A stretch of DNA of 64,000 nt from JAJDXO01 sp965213765 (lineage in GTDB: Bacteria > Pseudomonadota > Alphaproteobacteria > Rhodospirillales > UBA2165), in contig OZ243926.1 in NCBI GenBank assembly GCA_965213765.1, positions 744,001-808,000 on the forward strand, in the 5' to 3' direction. The notes beneath the pieces were generated by a model. That model saw nothing but the letters and a program-made list of their open reading frames with translations, ran no database searches and was not told the DNA's origin. Position numbers and translations under genes: made by a program. Below, piece after piece: positions 19,884-28,212 of the stretch (the first letter of the stretch is position 1; each line of letters starts with the position of its first letter).

Positions 19884-22202
19884 ATGAAATTCGGCATTGG
19901 GCAGGCGGTTTCGAGAAAAGAAGATCCGAAATTTCTGACCGGCAAGGGACGCTATGTGGACGACATGGTGCTTCCCCGGATGACCCACGGCTATGTACTG
20001 CGCTCGCCGCACGCCAATGCCAAAATCAAGTCCATCGGCACCTCGGCCGCCGAGGCCGCTCCCGGTGTCGTCGCCGTCTTTACCGGCGCGCACATCGAAG
20101 CGGCGGGTCTCGGGGGCATTCCCTGCATGACCGTCATCCCCTTCCTGGTGCAGGGCGAGCCGGTCCAGCGGCCCCACGCGGCGCTCGCCAAGGATGAAGT
20201 GAAGTGCGTCGGCGCCCGCGTGGTCTTCGTGGTCGCCGAGACCTTGGCCCAGGCCAAGGACGCCGCGGAACTCATCGAGGTGGACTACGACGTCCTGCCG
20301 GCTGTCACCACTGTCGCCGCGGCCCGGGCCGATGGCGCACCACTGGTCTATGACGGCACCGACAGCAACCTCACCTTCCAATATGCCATGGGCAACGGCG
20401 AGGCCACCGGGGCAGCTCTCGCCGGCGCACATCACGTCACCAAGGCGCAGATCAACAACAACCGGATCACCACCAATTCCATGGAAGCCCGGGTCTCCCT
20501 CGGCGATTACGATGCGGGCGAGGACCGCCATACCCTCTATACGACGTCCCAGGGCCCGCACGGCGTCCGCACCGAACTGTGCCATGAGATCTTCCACATG
20601 CCGGAGAGCAAGCTGCGGGTGGTTTCGCCCGACGTCGGCGGCGGCTTCGGCATGAAGGGCGGGTTTTACGGCGAAGACATCCTGACCGTCTGGGCCGCCA
20701 AAGAGGTGCGCCGGCCGGTCAAGTGGGTGTCGGACCGGGCCGAGGCGCTGCTCTCCGACTCCCAGGCCCGGGACGTGGACGCCGAGGCCGAGATGGGATT
20801 CGATGCCGACGGCAAGGTGGTCGGGTTCCGGGTCACCGGGCACTACAACCAGGGCGCCTACATGATGCCGAGCGGCGGCATTTCGCCCATGTTCTTCACC
20901 ACCCTGATGTCCGGCGTCTACGCCATGCCGGCCATCCATGTGACCACCAACTGTTACTTCACCAACACCCAGGGGACGGCGCCCTATCGCGGCGCCGGCC
21001 GTCCCGAGGCGGCCCATGTGGTGGAACGGATGTTCGACATCGCGGCGCGCGAGATGGATATCGACCCGATCGAGCTTCGCCGGCGCAACCTGATCAAGCC
21101 GGATCAGATGCCCTATCAGACCGCGCTCATGTACCAGTACGACTGCGGCGATTTCGAGGCTTGCATGGACAACGCCATGGAGGCCGCCGAGTGGGCAGGC
21201 TTCGAAGCGCGCCGGAGCGCGTCGGAGGCCGAAGGCAAGCTCCGCGGCCACGGGCTGTCGGTCTATCTGGAATCCGCCGCCGTGTTCAACGATCGGATGG
21301 AAATCCACTTCGACGGCACCGGCGACGTTACCATCGTTGCGGGCACGCACTCTCACGGACAGGGTCACGAAACGGTCTATGCCCAGATGGCGTGCGAATT
21401 CCTCGGCGTCGATAACGAGCGGGTCCGGGTGGTCCAGGGCGATACGGACAAGGTGTCCATCGGCCGCGGTACGGTGGGCTCGCGCTCCATGGTGGTCGGC
21501 GGATCGGCACTCAAGAACGCTGCCGACGAAGTGATCGAGAAGGGCAAGAAGATCGCCGCCCATCTGATGGAAGCGGGCGAGAGCGATATCGAGTTCAACG
21601 ACGGGGCCTTCACCGTCGCCGGCACGGACAAGTCCATGGATATAACCGAGGTCGCCGCGGCGTCCTACAATCCGATCATGTATCCGCCGCACTTGGGCGT
21701 CGGGCTCGAGGGCGTGGGCGCCTTCCAGGCCGGCCTCGGCAATTTCAATTTCCCCAACGGCTGTCAGATCGCCGAAGTCGAGATCGATCCCGACACCGGC
21801 AAGGTGGAACTGGTCGGCATGACGGTCACCGATGACGTCGGCACCGTGATCAACCCGCTGCTGCTGAAGGGCCAGCTCCACGGCGGCGTCGCCCAGGGCG
21901 TCGGTCAGGCGTTAATGGAGAACATGGTCTATGACGAGAGCGGACAAATGCTTTCGGGCTCGTTTCTGGATTACTGCATGCCCCGGGCCGACGACTTCCC
22001 GAAGATTGCCGCCGACACCCTGCCGGTGCCGACGGGCAACAACCCGCTCGGCGTCAAAGGCGCCGGGGAAACAGGCACCGTCGGTGCGCCGCCCGCGGTG
22101 ATGAATGCGGTGGTCGATGCCTTGGCCAGCGCCGGCATCACCCATGTGGATATGCCGGCGACACCGGAAAAAATCTGGCGGGCGCTCCAGGAAGCGGCAT
22201 AG
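19884..22202 (+). CDS. Molybdopterin-binding (CoxL-like, form II) hydroxylase large subunit
   Basis: A full-length 772-residue large subunit of the xanthine dehydrogenase/CO dehydrogenase family. The N-terminal domain has SRKEDPKFLTGKGRYVDD. PYRGAGR at 367-373 is the form II-like active-site loop, not the AYRCSFR of true CO dehydrogenase. Glu729 in GVKGAGETGTVGAP is the catalytic acid. The FAD and iron-sulfur subunits normally encoded beside it are absent here, so its electron partner is unclear. It is divergent from amrS and followed 73 bp later by the Memo-AMMECR1 fusion. A TATAAA at 19844-19849 may be its -10 element. Confidence 0.88.
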   Translation: MKFGIGQAVSRKEDPKFLTGKGRYVDDMVLPRMTHGYVLRSPHANAKIKSIGTSAAEAAPGVVAVFTGAHIEAAGLGGIPCMTVIPFLVQGEPVQRPHAALAKDEVKCVGARVVFVVAETLAQAKDAAELIEVDYDVLPAVTTVAAARADGAPLVYDGTDSNLTFQYAMGNGEATGAALAGAHHVTKAQINNNRITTNSMEARVSLGDYDAGEDRHTLYTTSQGPHGVRTELCHEIFHMPESKLRVVSPDVGGGFGMKGGFYGEDILTVWAAKEVRRPVKWVSDRAEALLSDSQARDVDAEAEMGFDADGKVVGFRVTGHYNQGAYMMPSGGISPMFFTTLMSGVYAMPAIHVTTNCYFTNTQGTAPYRGAGRPEAAHVVERMFDIAAREMDIDPIELRRRNLIKPDQMPYQTALMYQYDCGDFEACMDNAMEAAEWAGFEARRSASEAEGKLRGHGLSVYLESAAVFNDRMEIHFDGTGDVTIVAGTHSHGQGHETVYAQMACEFLGVDNERVRVVQGDTDKVSIGRGTVGSRSMVVGGSALKNAADEVIEKGKKIAAHLMEAGESDIEFNDGAFTVAGTDKSMDITEVAAASYNPIMYPPHLGVGLEGVGAFQAGLGNFNFPNGCQIAEVEIDPDTGKVELVGMTVTDDVGTVINPLLLKGQLHGGVAQGVGQALMENMVYDESGQMLSGSFLDYCMPRADDFPKIAADTLPVPTGNNPLGVKGAGETGTVGAPPAVMNAVVDALASAGITHVDMPATPEKIWRALQEAA

Positions 22203-22275
22203 CCTCCAACCGGCCGAGCTTCCGCCGGCCGCCGGGAGTCGCTAGACTGGCCGGCGGAGTTGAGAGGTACGGCAG

Positions 22276-23718
22276 ATGAATGCGGTCCGTCCACCCGCCG
22301 TCGCCGGGATGTTTTATCCGCGCGACCCCAAGGAGTTGAACGCCTCGGTCAGGTACTATCTGGCCGAAGCCGCCGAGAGCCGCCAGGCGGACGGCTCGGT
22401 GCCCAAGGCCATCATCGCACCCCATGCCGGCTACATTTATTCGGGGTTTACCGCTGCCTGCGCCTATACCCGCCTTGTCCCGGCGGCTGACAAGATCGAA
22501 CGCGTGGTGATGATGGGCCCGTGCCACCAAGTCGCCGTGAACGGAATCGCGTTGCCGGAAGCGGACGCGTTCGCTACGCCGCTCGGCGAAATTTCCATCG
22601 ACGCCGATGCGGTCCGGAAGATCAGCCACCTGCCGTTCGTTCAGGTGTTCGACGCCACCCACAAGGACGATCACTGCCTCGAGGTGCATCTGCCCTTTCT
22701 GCAATCCCTCCTCAGCGAGTTCACCATCGTACCGATGATCGTCGGTCAGGCGACCACCGAACAAGTGGCCGAAGTGCTGGAGATTTTGTGGGGCGGGCCG
22801 GAAACGTTGATCCTCATCAGTTCGGACCTGAGCCACTATCTGCCCTACGACAAGGCAAAACAGACCGATGGCCGGGCCGGCACGGCCATCGAGGCGCTGG
22901 ACCCGCTGTCCTTGGAGGACCATCAGGCCTGCGGCCGCCACTCCATCAAGGGTCTGCTTACCGTGGCCAAGCAAAAAGGGCTCGCGGCCCGGACCGTCGA
23001 CATGCGCAATTCCGGCGACACCGCCGGGTCACGGGACCGGGTCGTCGGTTACGGTTCATGGATTTTCCAGGAGCCGGATGGCACCAGCCCGACAAAAGGC
23101 GGCTTCGAGGACCAAACCCGGGCCCTCCTCTCACGACACGGAGAATCGCTGCTCAAACTTGCCGGCCACACGGTGAAGACCTACCTCGCGGACGGCAAGC
23201 GGCACACGCCGAACGTGGCCGCCGCGCCGGCTGAACTGGCCCGCGGCGGCGCCAGTTTCGTTACCGTGGAGAAGGAAGGGAAGTTACGCGGCTGCATCGG
23301 GTCGCTCGGCGCAGCGCGTCCCTTGGTGCTGGATGTCGCGGAAAACGCGTTCAAGGCGGCGTTCAAGGATCTTCGTTTCCCGCCCCTGTCGCGGGAGGAG
23401 TTCGAGGCCGGCAATCTGAGCCTGACCGTCACCGTCCTGAGCGATCTCGTGCCCATCGCGTTTTCGGGTGAGGCGGATCTCGTCCAACAATTGCGGCCGG
23501 GAACCGACGGGCTGCTGATTCAGGAAAGCAACGAACGCGGCGTCTTCCTGCCCGTCGTTTGGGAGAGTATTCCCGAACCGCAGGAGTTCCTGAAACGGCT
23601 CAAGCAGAAAGCCGGGCTCGCCCCCGACTATTGGTCCGACGGGCTCAAGGCCTGGCGATTTATCACCGTATCGGTCCATTCCACCGACCTGCGGAACCCC
23701 GACACCGTCTGGCGCTGA
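22276..23718 (+). CDS. amrBA: Memo-AMMECR1 fusion protein (AmmeMemoRadiSam AmrB-AmrA)
   Basis: A 480-residue two-domain protein. Residues 4-270 are a Memo domain with His50 (APHAGYIYSG), His84, His138 (EVHLPF), SSDLSHY at 182-188 and Cys219 (CGRHSI), the dioxygenase-like metal site of the family. Residues about 285-480 are an AMMECR1 domain with its signature LRGCIGS at 337-343. Many genomes encode the two as separate genes; here they are one chain. Together with amrS it makes a complete AmmeMemoRadiSam set around the CoxL-like gene. The biochemical role is unknown. Confidence 0.93.
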   Translation: MNAVRPPAVAGMFYPRDPKELNASVRYYLAEAAESRQADGSVPKAIIAPHAGYIYSGFTAACAYTRLVPAADKIERVVMMGPCHQVAVNGIALPEADAFATPLGEISIDADAVRKISHLPFVQVFDATHKDDHCLEVHLPFLQSLLSEFTIVPMIVGQATTEQVAEVLEILWGGPETLILISSDLSHYLPYDKAKQTDGRAGTAIEALDPLSLEDHQACGRHSIKGLLTVAKQKGLAARTVDMRNSGDTAGSRDRVVGYGSWIFQEPDGTSPTKGGFEDQTRALLSRHGESLLKLAGHTVKTYLADGKRHTPNVAAAPAELARGGASFVTVEKEGKLRGCIGSLGAARPLVLDVAENAFKAAFKDLRFPPLSREEFEAGNLSLTVTVLSDLVPIAFSGEADLVQQLRPGTDGLLIQESNERGVFLPVVWESIPEPQEFLKRLKQKAGLAPDYWSDGLKAWRFITVSVHSTDLRNPDTVWR

Positions 23719-23810
23719 TCCCTCGCCGCGCCGGGCTGCAACGGCATGGCGTCTTCGGGCCAAGTCTGGTACATCGACGCCCTCTTGACGCTCTCAGCTC
23801 CGGGGTAGAG

Positions 23811-24278
23811 ATGACACTCAACATTCGACGCATTGTTACCGATCACGATTCCGAGGGCCGCGCCATCGTCGGCGTGGACGAGGTGATGACCAACGTTCAC
23901 AAGCTTCGATCAGGCAATATTCAGACGCTGATCTGGATGACCGACGATACGCCGGCCGACATCGAGGGAGACGAGGACCCGGCGGGCCGGGAAATCGATA
24001 TCGAACCCCCGGCTCGCGGCTCGGTATTCCGGATACTCGAACTCGCGCCGGGCAAAGAAGCCTACATGCACCGTACCGACACCATCGATTACGCCATCTG
24101 CATGTCCGGCGAGTGCGACATGCTCCTGGACGATGACGCGGAGGTTCACATGTCGGCCGGCGATGTCATGGTGCAGCGCGCCACCTGGCACGGCTGGGTG
24201 AACCGGGGAGCCGAACCCTGTCAGATCGCTTTCATCCTTATCGGGTCCCATCCGCCGTCCAAGACCCTGCATCCGTAA
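23811..24278 (+). CDS. Cupin domain-containing protein
   Basis: A 155-residue small barrel protein starting MTLNIRRIVTDHDSEGRAIV. The cupin core is HRTDTIDYAICMSGECDMLL and the second motif is MSAGDVMVQRATWHGWVN, keeping two histidines as possible metal ligands. The frame is open 84 codons upstream, but that part overlaps amrBA out of frame. A purine-rich site (GGGGTAGAG) precedes the chosen ATG. Proteins of this type are often small-molecule dioxygenases, isomerases or sensors; I cannot choose among these. Confidence 0.8.
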   Translation: MTLNIRRIVTDHDSEGRAIVGVDEVMTNVHKLRSGNIQTLIWMTDDTPADIEGDEDPAGREIDIEPPARGSVFRILELAPGKEAYMHRTDTIDYAICMSGECDMLLDDDAEVHMSAGDVMVQRATWHGWVNRGAEPCQIAFILIGSHPPSKTLHP

Positions 24279-24293
24279 GGAGGCGATGCGCCC

Positions 24294-25064
24294 ATGGCCC
24301 GACGCCTAGCCGAAGCTGAGATCGGGACGCTCCTCGACACCTCCCGCGAAGCCGGTCGTGCGATCCTCGGCATTTATGCGACGGAATTCGAGGTTCAGGC
24401 GAAAGACGACGCCTCACCAGTGACCGAGGCCGATGTGCTTTCCGAATCCATCATCCTGCCGGTGCTGCGGGAGATCACGCCGGAAATCCCGATCGTCGCT
24501 GAAGAAGCCTATGCCGCGGGCGACCGTCCGGATGTATCGGGCGGCGAATTCTGGCTTGTCGACGCCCTCGACGGCACCAAGGAATTCGTCAAGCGGACCG
24601 GCGAATTCACGGTCAATATCGGATTGATCCAGGACAAGGTACCGGTCTTCGGGATAATCCACGCACCGGCCGTCGGAACGACCTATTGGGGCGGGGAGAA
24701 CGGCGTGTTCAGGCAATTGGATGATGGAGCGCCGGCGCCAATTGCCGTTCGGGCGCCCGACGAAGAGGGATTGGTCGTCATGACCAGCCGCTCCCACCGC
24801 GCCAACGAAGAGGAATTTCTCGCAGATTTTACCGTACGCGACGAAATGAACGCCGGGAGCTCCATCAAGTTCTGCCTCGTCGCCGCCGGCGAGGCCGATT
24901 TCTATCCGCGCCTCGGCCCGACAAGTGAGTGGGATACGGCCGCCGGCCATGCGATCCTCAGGGCCGCCGGCGGCTCGGTGCGGAAGCTCGACGGCGATGA
25001 CCTGAAATATGGTAAGCCGGACTTCCGGAATCCATTTTTCCTGGCGCGGGGCGATTGGTCCTGA
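24294..25064 (+). CDS. cysQ: 3'(2'),5'-bisphosphate nucleotidase CysQ
   Basis: A 256-residue inositol-monophosphatase-fold enzyme. Metal ligands are in DDASPVTEAD, IVAEE and WLVDALDGTKEF, and the closing motif is WDTAAGHAILRAAGG. CysQ removes phosphate from PAP made during sulfate assimilation and sulfotransfer. The gene sits 15 bp after the cupin gene and just before the Sua5-type gene. Related phosphatases act on inositol phosphates, but the GTKEFVKRTGEFTVNI region favours CysQ. Confidence 0.9.
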   Translation: MARRLAEAEIGTLLDTSREAGRAILGIYATEFEVQAKDDASPVTEADVLSESIILPVLREITPEIPIVAEEAYAAGDRPDVSGGEFWLVDALDGTKEFVKRTGEFTVNIGLIQDKVPVFGIIHAPAVGTTYWGGENGVFRQLDDGAPAPIAVRAPDEEGLVVMTSRSHRANEEEFLADFTVRDEMNAGSSIKFCLVAAGEADFYPRLGPTSEWDTAAGHAILRAAGGSVRKLDGDDLKYGKPDFRNPFFLARGDWS

Positions 25065-25081
25065 GACCGATAGGTGCGGCG

Positions 25082-26026
25082 ATGCCGGCAGACATTCTCC
25101 CCTCCGACAAAGACGCGATCGATCGGGCTGCGGCGCTCTTGCGGGGCGGCGCCGTGGTCGGACTGCCGACGGAGACGGTCTACGGGCTCGGCGGCGACGC
25201 GACCGATGATCAAGCGGTTGCGCGAATTTTCGAAGCCAAGCAGCGTCCCGAATTCAATCCTTTGATCGCCCACGTTCCGGCGCTCGAAATGGCGCGGAAG
25301 ATTGCCGAATTCCAAGCCGCCGCCGAACGCCTCGCCGACGCTTTTTGGCCGGGTCCCCTGACTCTGGTGTTGCCGAGCGCCGGCGGCTCGCCGATTTCCG
25401 ACCTCGCCCGGGCCGGCCTCGATACGATCGCCGTTCGGGCGCCTGCCCATCCGGTTATGCGGGCGGTCCTGAAAGCGCTCGGCCGCCCCATTGCCGCGCC
25501 GAGCGCCAACAAATCCGGGGAGGTCAGCCCGACGACCGCCCGGCATGTCCTGGATTCGCTGGGCGCGGATATCCCGCTGATCCTGGATGGGGGGCCGTCC
25601 GAAATTGGAATCGAATCGACCATCGTCGCCCTTACCGGCGGGCGCCCCCGGCTGCTCCGGGAGGGAGCGTGCACACAGGGCGACATCGAGGCCGTCATCG
25701 GAGCCGTGGATCGGGCCGCGGCAAATGACGATGTGGCCGCGCCCGGCATGATGTCCAAACACTACGCGCCAAGGAAACCGCTACAACTCGGTGTTGAGGT
25801 AGGGTCGGCGGGGGCCGTCCTGCTGGGATTTGGTCCCCACGCGCCCGCGGATTGCCTGAACCTCAGCCCGGCCGCCGATTTGGTTGAGGCAGCGGCCAAT
25901 CTCTACCGCATGGTGCGCGAGCTTGATTCAGGTCCAGGGAGAAAGATTCAAGTCATGCCAATCCCCCGCGACGGTCTCGGCGCGGCCATCAATGACCGGC
26001 TTGAAAGAGCCGCCGCGCCCGAGTAG
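25082..26026 (+). CDS. sua5: L-threonylcarbamoyladenylate synthase (Sua5/YrdC family)
   Basis: A 314-residue protein with the YrdC-type core (GLPTETVYGLGGDATDDQAV, then KQRPEFNPLIAHV) and the extra Sua5 C-terminal domain, reached through GMMSKHYAPRKPL. It makes threonylcarbamoyl-AMP for the t6A base of tRNA. I prefer the ATG at 25082; an in-frame TTG at 25055 would overlap the end of cysQ. It precedes the FAD oxidase gene by 29 bp. Confidence 0.92.
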   Translation: MPADILPSDKDAIDRAAALLRGGAVVGLPTETVYGLGGDATDDQAVARIFEAKQRPEFNPLIAHVPALEMARKIAEFQAAAERLADAFWPGPLTLVLPSAGGSPISDLARAGLDTIAVRAPAHPVMRAVLKALGRPIAAPSANKSGEVSPTTARHVLDSLGADIPLILDGGPSEIGIESTIVALTGGRPRLLREGACTQGDIEAVIGAVDRAAANDDVAAPGMMSKHYAPRKPLQLGVEVGSAGAVLLGFGPHAPADCLNLSPAADLVEAAANLYRMVRELDSGPGRKIQVMPIPRDGLGAAINDRLERAAAPE

Positions 26027-26055
26027 GTCTGGCAAATGCCGGAATTGGAGATCAG

Positions 26056-27468
26056 ATGACGTTGCCGGCCGAATTTGTCGCGGGATTGCGCGAGATATTG
26101 GGCGGGCGCGGCGTCATCTCGGACGCATCCGATCAGGCCCCCTATCTCAGCGATGCGCGGCAGTGGGTGGAAAGTTCGTGCGACATCGTCGCCCGCCCGT
26201 CGGCTACCGCAGAGGTCGCCGAGATCGTCCGGCGGTGCCGGGAAGCCAATATCCCCATTGTCCCCCGCGGCGGCGGAACCGGTCTGGTGGGCGGCACGGT
26301 GGCCGCCGGGGGCGTGGTCCTCAGCCTCGACCGGATGAGGGCCGTTCAGGATGTCGACCCCCTGAACATGACCATGACGGTAGAAGCGGGGTGTATCCTT
26401 AAGGATATCCAGGACGCCGCCGCGGAGGCCGAGTGTTATTTTCCATTGAGCCTCGGCGCGGAGGGGAGTTGCCAAATCGGCGGCAATATATCGACCAACG
26501 CCGGGGGCGTCGGCGTCCTGCGCTATGGCAATACCCGCGAACTGGTCATGGGTCTCGAGGTCGTACTTCCCAATGGCGAAATCTGGGACGGGATGAATGC
26601 GCTGCGCAAGAACAACATGGGGTACGATCTGAAACAGCTGTTCATCGGCGCCGAAGGCACGCTGGGTATCATCACCCGCGCCGTGCTTAAACTATTTCCG
26701 CGGCCCCGCACCCGGGTCACGTTGCTGGCGGCGATGGACGGCCTCGAACGGATACTGCCGCTGTTTGATTTGGTCCGGGCCAATCTGGGGGACCGGGTGA
26801 CTGCCTTTGAACTGATCCCGAGGCTGGCGATGGAGCTGTGTACGCGGCATATCGATGGCCTTGTCGACCCCTTCACCGAACCGCATCCGCAATACGCCTT
26901 GATCGAGATTGCCTCACCCCGGGCGGATGAGGATCTTCGGGGCGAAATCGAGCATGTACTCGGCGGCGCGCTGGAAACCGGCCAAATTTCAGACGCCGTC
27001 TTCGCCGAAAACGAAGGTCAGGCCTTGGCGCTCTGGCGTCTCCGGGAGAGTATTCCCGAAGCCCAGACCTGCGAAGGTGCGAGTATCAAGCACGACGTTT
27101 CGGTGCCTGTTTCCCGGACAACGGAGTTCATCGGGAAGGCGAACGCCGCGCTCGCGCCGGTGGTGCCCGGAATCCGTTTCTGCGCCTTCGGCCATATTGG
27201 AGACGGCAACATTCATTACAATCTCACCCAGCCCGTGGACGCGGATGGGACGGCATTCATGGACCGCGCGGAGGAACTCCATCGGATCGTCCACGATATG
27301 GTGGCGGAAATGGGCGGGAGCATCAGCGCCGAACACGGCATCGGCACCTTCAAGAAGGCCGATCTCGCGCACTACCGGTCGTCTCTGGAGCTTGATCTCA
27401 TGCGTCAGATCAAGCGCGCCATGGATCCCGGCAACATTATGAACCCGGGAAAGATAATTTCGGTCTAG
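26056..27468 (+). CDS. FAD-binding oxidoreductase (D-2-hydroxyacid dehydrogenase / GlcD type)
   Basis: A 470-residue PCMH-type flavoprotein. The FAD phosphate loop is PRGGGTGLVGGTVAAGG at about residues 73-89, followed by a GAEGSCQIGGNISTNAGG block. The C-terminal catalytic domain keeps FGHIGDGNIHYN and EHGIGTFKKADL. Such enzymes oxidise D-lactate, glycolate or D-2-hydroxyglutarate; the exact substrate cannot be read. Its stop lies in a CTAG at 27465-27468, where mobile-element debris begins. Confidence 0.9.
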   Translation: MTLPAEFVAGLREILGGRGVISDASDQAPYLSDARQWVESSCDIVARPSATAEVAEIVRRCREANIPIVPRGGGTGLVGGTVAAGGVVLSLDRMRAVQDVDPLNMTMTVEAGCILKDIQDAAAEAECYFPLSLGAEGSCQIGGNISTNAGGVGVLRYGNTRELVMGLEVVLPNGEIWDGMNALRKNNMGYDLKQLFIGAEGTLGIITRAVLKLFPRPRTRVTLLAAMDGLERILPLFDLVRANLGDRVTAFELIPRLAMELCTRHIDGLVDPFTEPHPQYALIEIASPRADEDLRGEIEHVLGGALETGQISDAVFAENEGQALALWRLRESIPEAQTCEGASIKHDVSVPVSRTTEFIGKANAALAPVVPGIRFCAFGHIGDGNIHYNLTQPVDADGTAFMDRAEELHRIVHDMVAEMGGSISAEHGIGTFKKADLAHYRSSLELDLMRQIKRAMDPGNIMNPGKIISV

Positions 27469-27478
27469 TCACCTGAAT

Positions 27479-27780
27479 CTAAAGTTCGTGGCATAAGTTT
27501 TGTTCGACCCGAAGGCAGAAGCGCTTGACCGCTGCGAGGATGTCATCGGCGGACTTGGTCCACTTGAAGGGTCGGGGGTTTTCGTTGTGGGTTTCGATGA
27601 AGGCGCGGATGTCGGCCTCGAGCTGGAGGGTAGAGCGGTGCACTCCGCGTTGAAGCTGCTTGCGCGTGAGCTCGGCGAACCAGCGCTCGACCTGATTAAT
27701 CCACGACGCCGATGTCGGCGTGAAGTGGACGTGCCAGTGCGGCCGCCGCGCCAGCCAGATGACCTCCTTTGTCCGACCAG
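27479..27780 (-). pseudogene. IS630-family transposase, C-terminal remnant
   Basis: Read leftward, this frame gives HWHVHFTPTSASWINQVERW, then FAELTRKQLQRGVHRSTLQL, ADIRAFIETHNENPRPFKW, TKSADDILAAVKRF and a stop. This is the end of an IS630-family DDE transposase and keeps the catalytic Glu in NQVERWF. Only about 95-100 codons are left; the N-terminal catalytic Asp residues are gone. The fragment is therefore dead and marks an old insertion between the FAD oxidase gene and lptF. Confidence 0.85.
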
Positions 27781-27821
27781 GAGGGCCATCCTACAATGAA
27801 CCTTACTTCAGTGCCAGATGA

Positions 27822-28123
27822 CTAGGGTCCGGACTCAATTAGCGGATTCTCCTTTTTGCGCCCTCTCACCCTGCCCTTCTCCCCCTGAATGGGGGCGAGG
27901 GGACACGAAGCGGCAACGCGACTACTCCCTCTCCCTCTCTGAGGGAGAGGGCCGGGGTGAGGGTGATATGGAAATTCCCCCTCACCCAGCGCCGGGTAGG
28001 CTCGGCATTCGCCTCGCCAACCCTCCGCATCCCTCTCCCCCTGACGGGGGCGAGGGACCTTGTGCCGTGCCGTCCTCATCGCCGCAACACTCCTATGGTG
28101 GCTCAATTGAGTCCGGACCCTAG
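27822..28123. mobile_element. CTAG-flanked MITE with nested palindromes
   Basis: A 294-bp segment (27826-28119) lies between two CTAG sites (27822-27825 and 28120-28123). Its ends are inverted repeats: GGGTCCGGACTCAATT at the left and AATTGAGTCCGGACCC at the right, 16 bases exact. No transposase is encoded. Sequence and CTAG flanks resemble IS5-family ends. The inside is packed with pyrimidine-rich palindromes (separate entry). It blocks the pepA-side approach to lptF. Confidence 0.8.
27874..28056. repeat. Three short GC-rich palindromes inside the MITE
   Basis: Inverted repeats of the type CTCCCCCTGAATGGGGGCGAG (27878-27898), CCCTCTCCCTCT paired with GAGGGAGAGGG (27928-27951) and CTCCCCCTGACGGGGGCGAG (28034-28053) lie in tandem. 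The first and third are near copies of each other. Similar pyrimidine-rich hairpins are widespread extragenic repeats in proteobacteria. Here they form most of the MITE interior, suggesting a nested or composite origin. Confidence 0.65.
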
Positions 28124-28198
28124 AGCAGCATTGCCCGGCAGAAGCCGGCTATGCCATTGATTCTATCACTTTTTTGCAGATTCGCCGGTTTTGACGGG

Positions 28199-28204
28199 TA
28201 TAAT
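28199..28204 (+). promoter_or_regulatory. Candidate -10 element of the lptF operon
   Basis: A perfect TATAAT lies only 8 bp before the lptF ATG. A transcript from it would start about 2 bp before the ATG, so the mRNA would be leaderless or nearly so. No good -35 hexamer stands 16-18 bp upstream. The lptF start is well supported by its N-terminal sequence. A more distal promoter is the alternative. Confidence 0.4.
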
Positions 28205-28212
28205 CCCGGCCA

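Noticed and set aside
19842..21881. Long antisense open frame (679 codons) opposite the CoxL-like gene
   Set aside because: It is the mirror of strong GC codon bias in a real gene. It has no family motif and is rich in His, Gly, Arg and Asp. Similar mirrors lie opposite dctM, pepA, the permease, DUF1116 and dnaB.
27818..28123. Open frames inside the CTAG-flanked MITE
   Set aside because: They consist of translated palindromes and terminal repeats, with no plausible protein.
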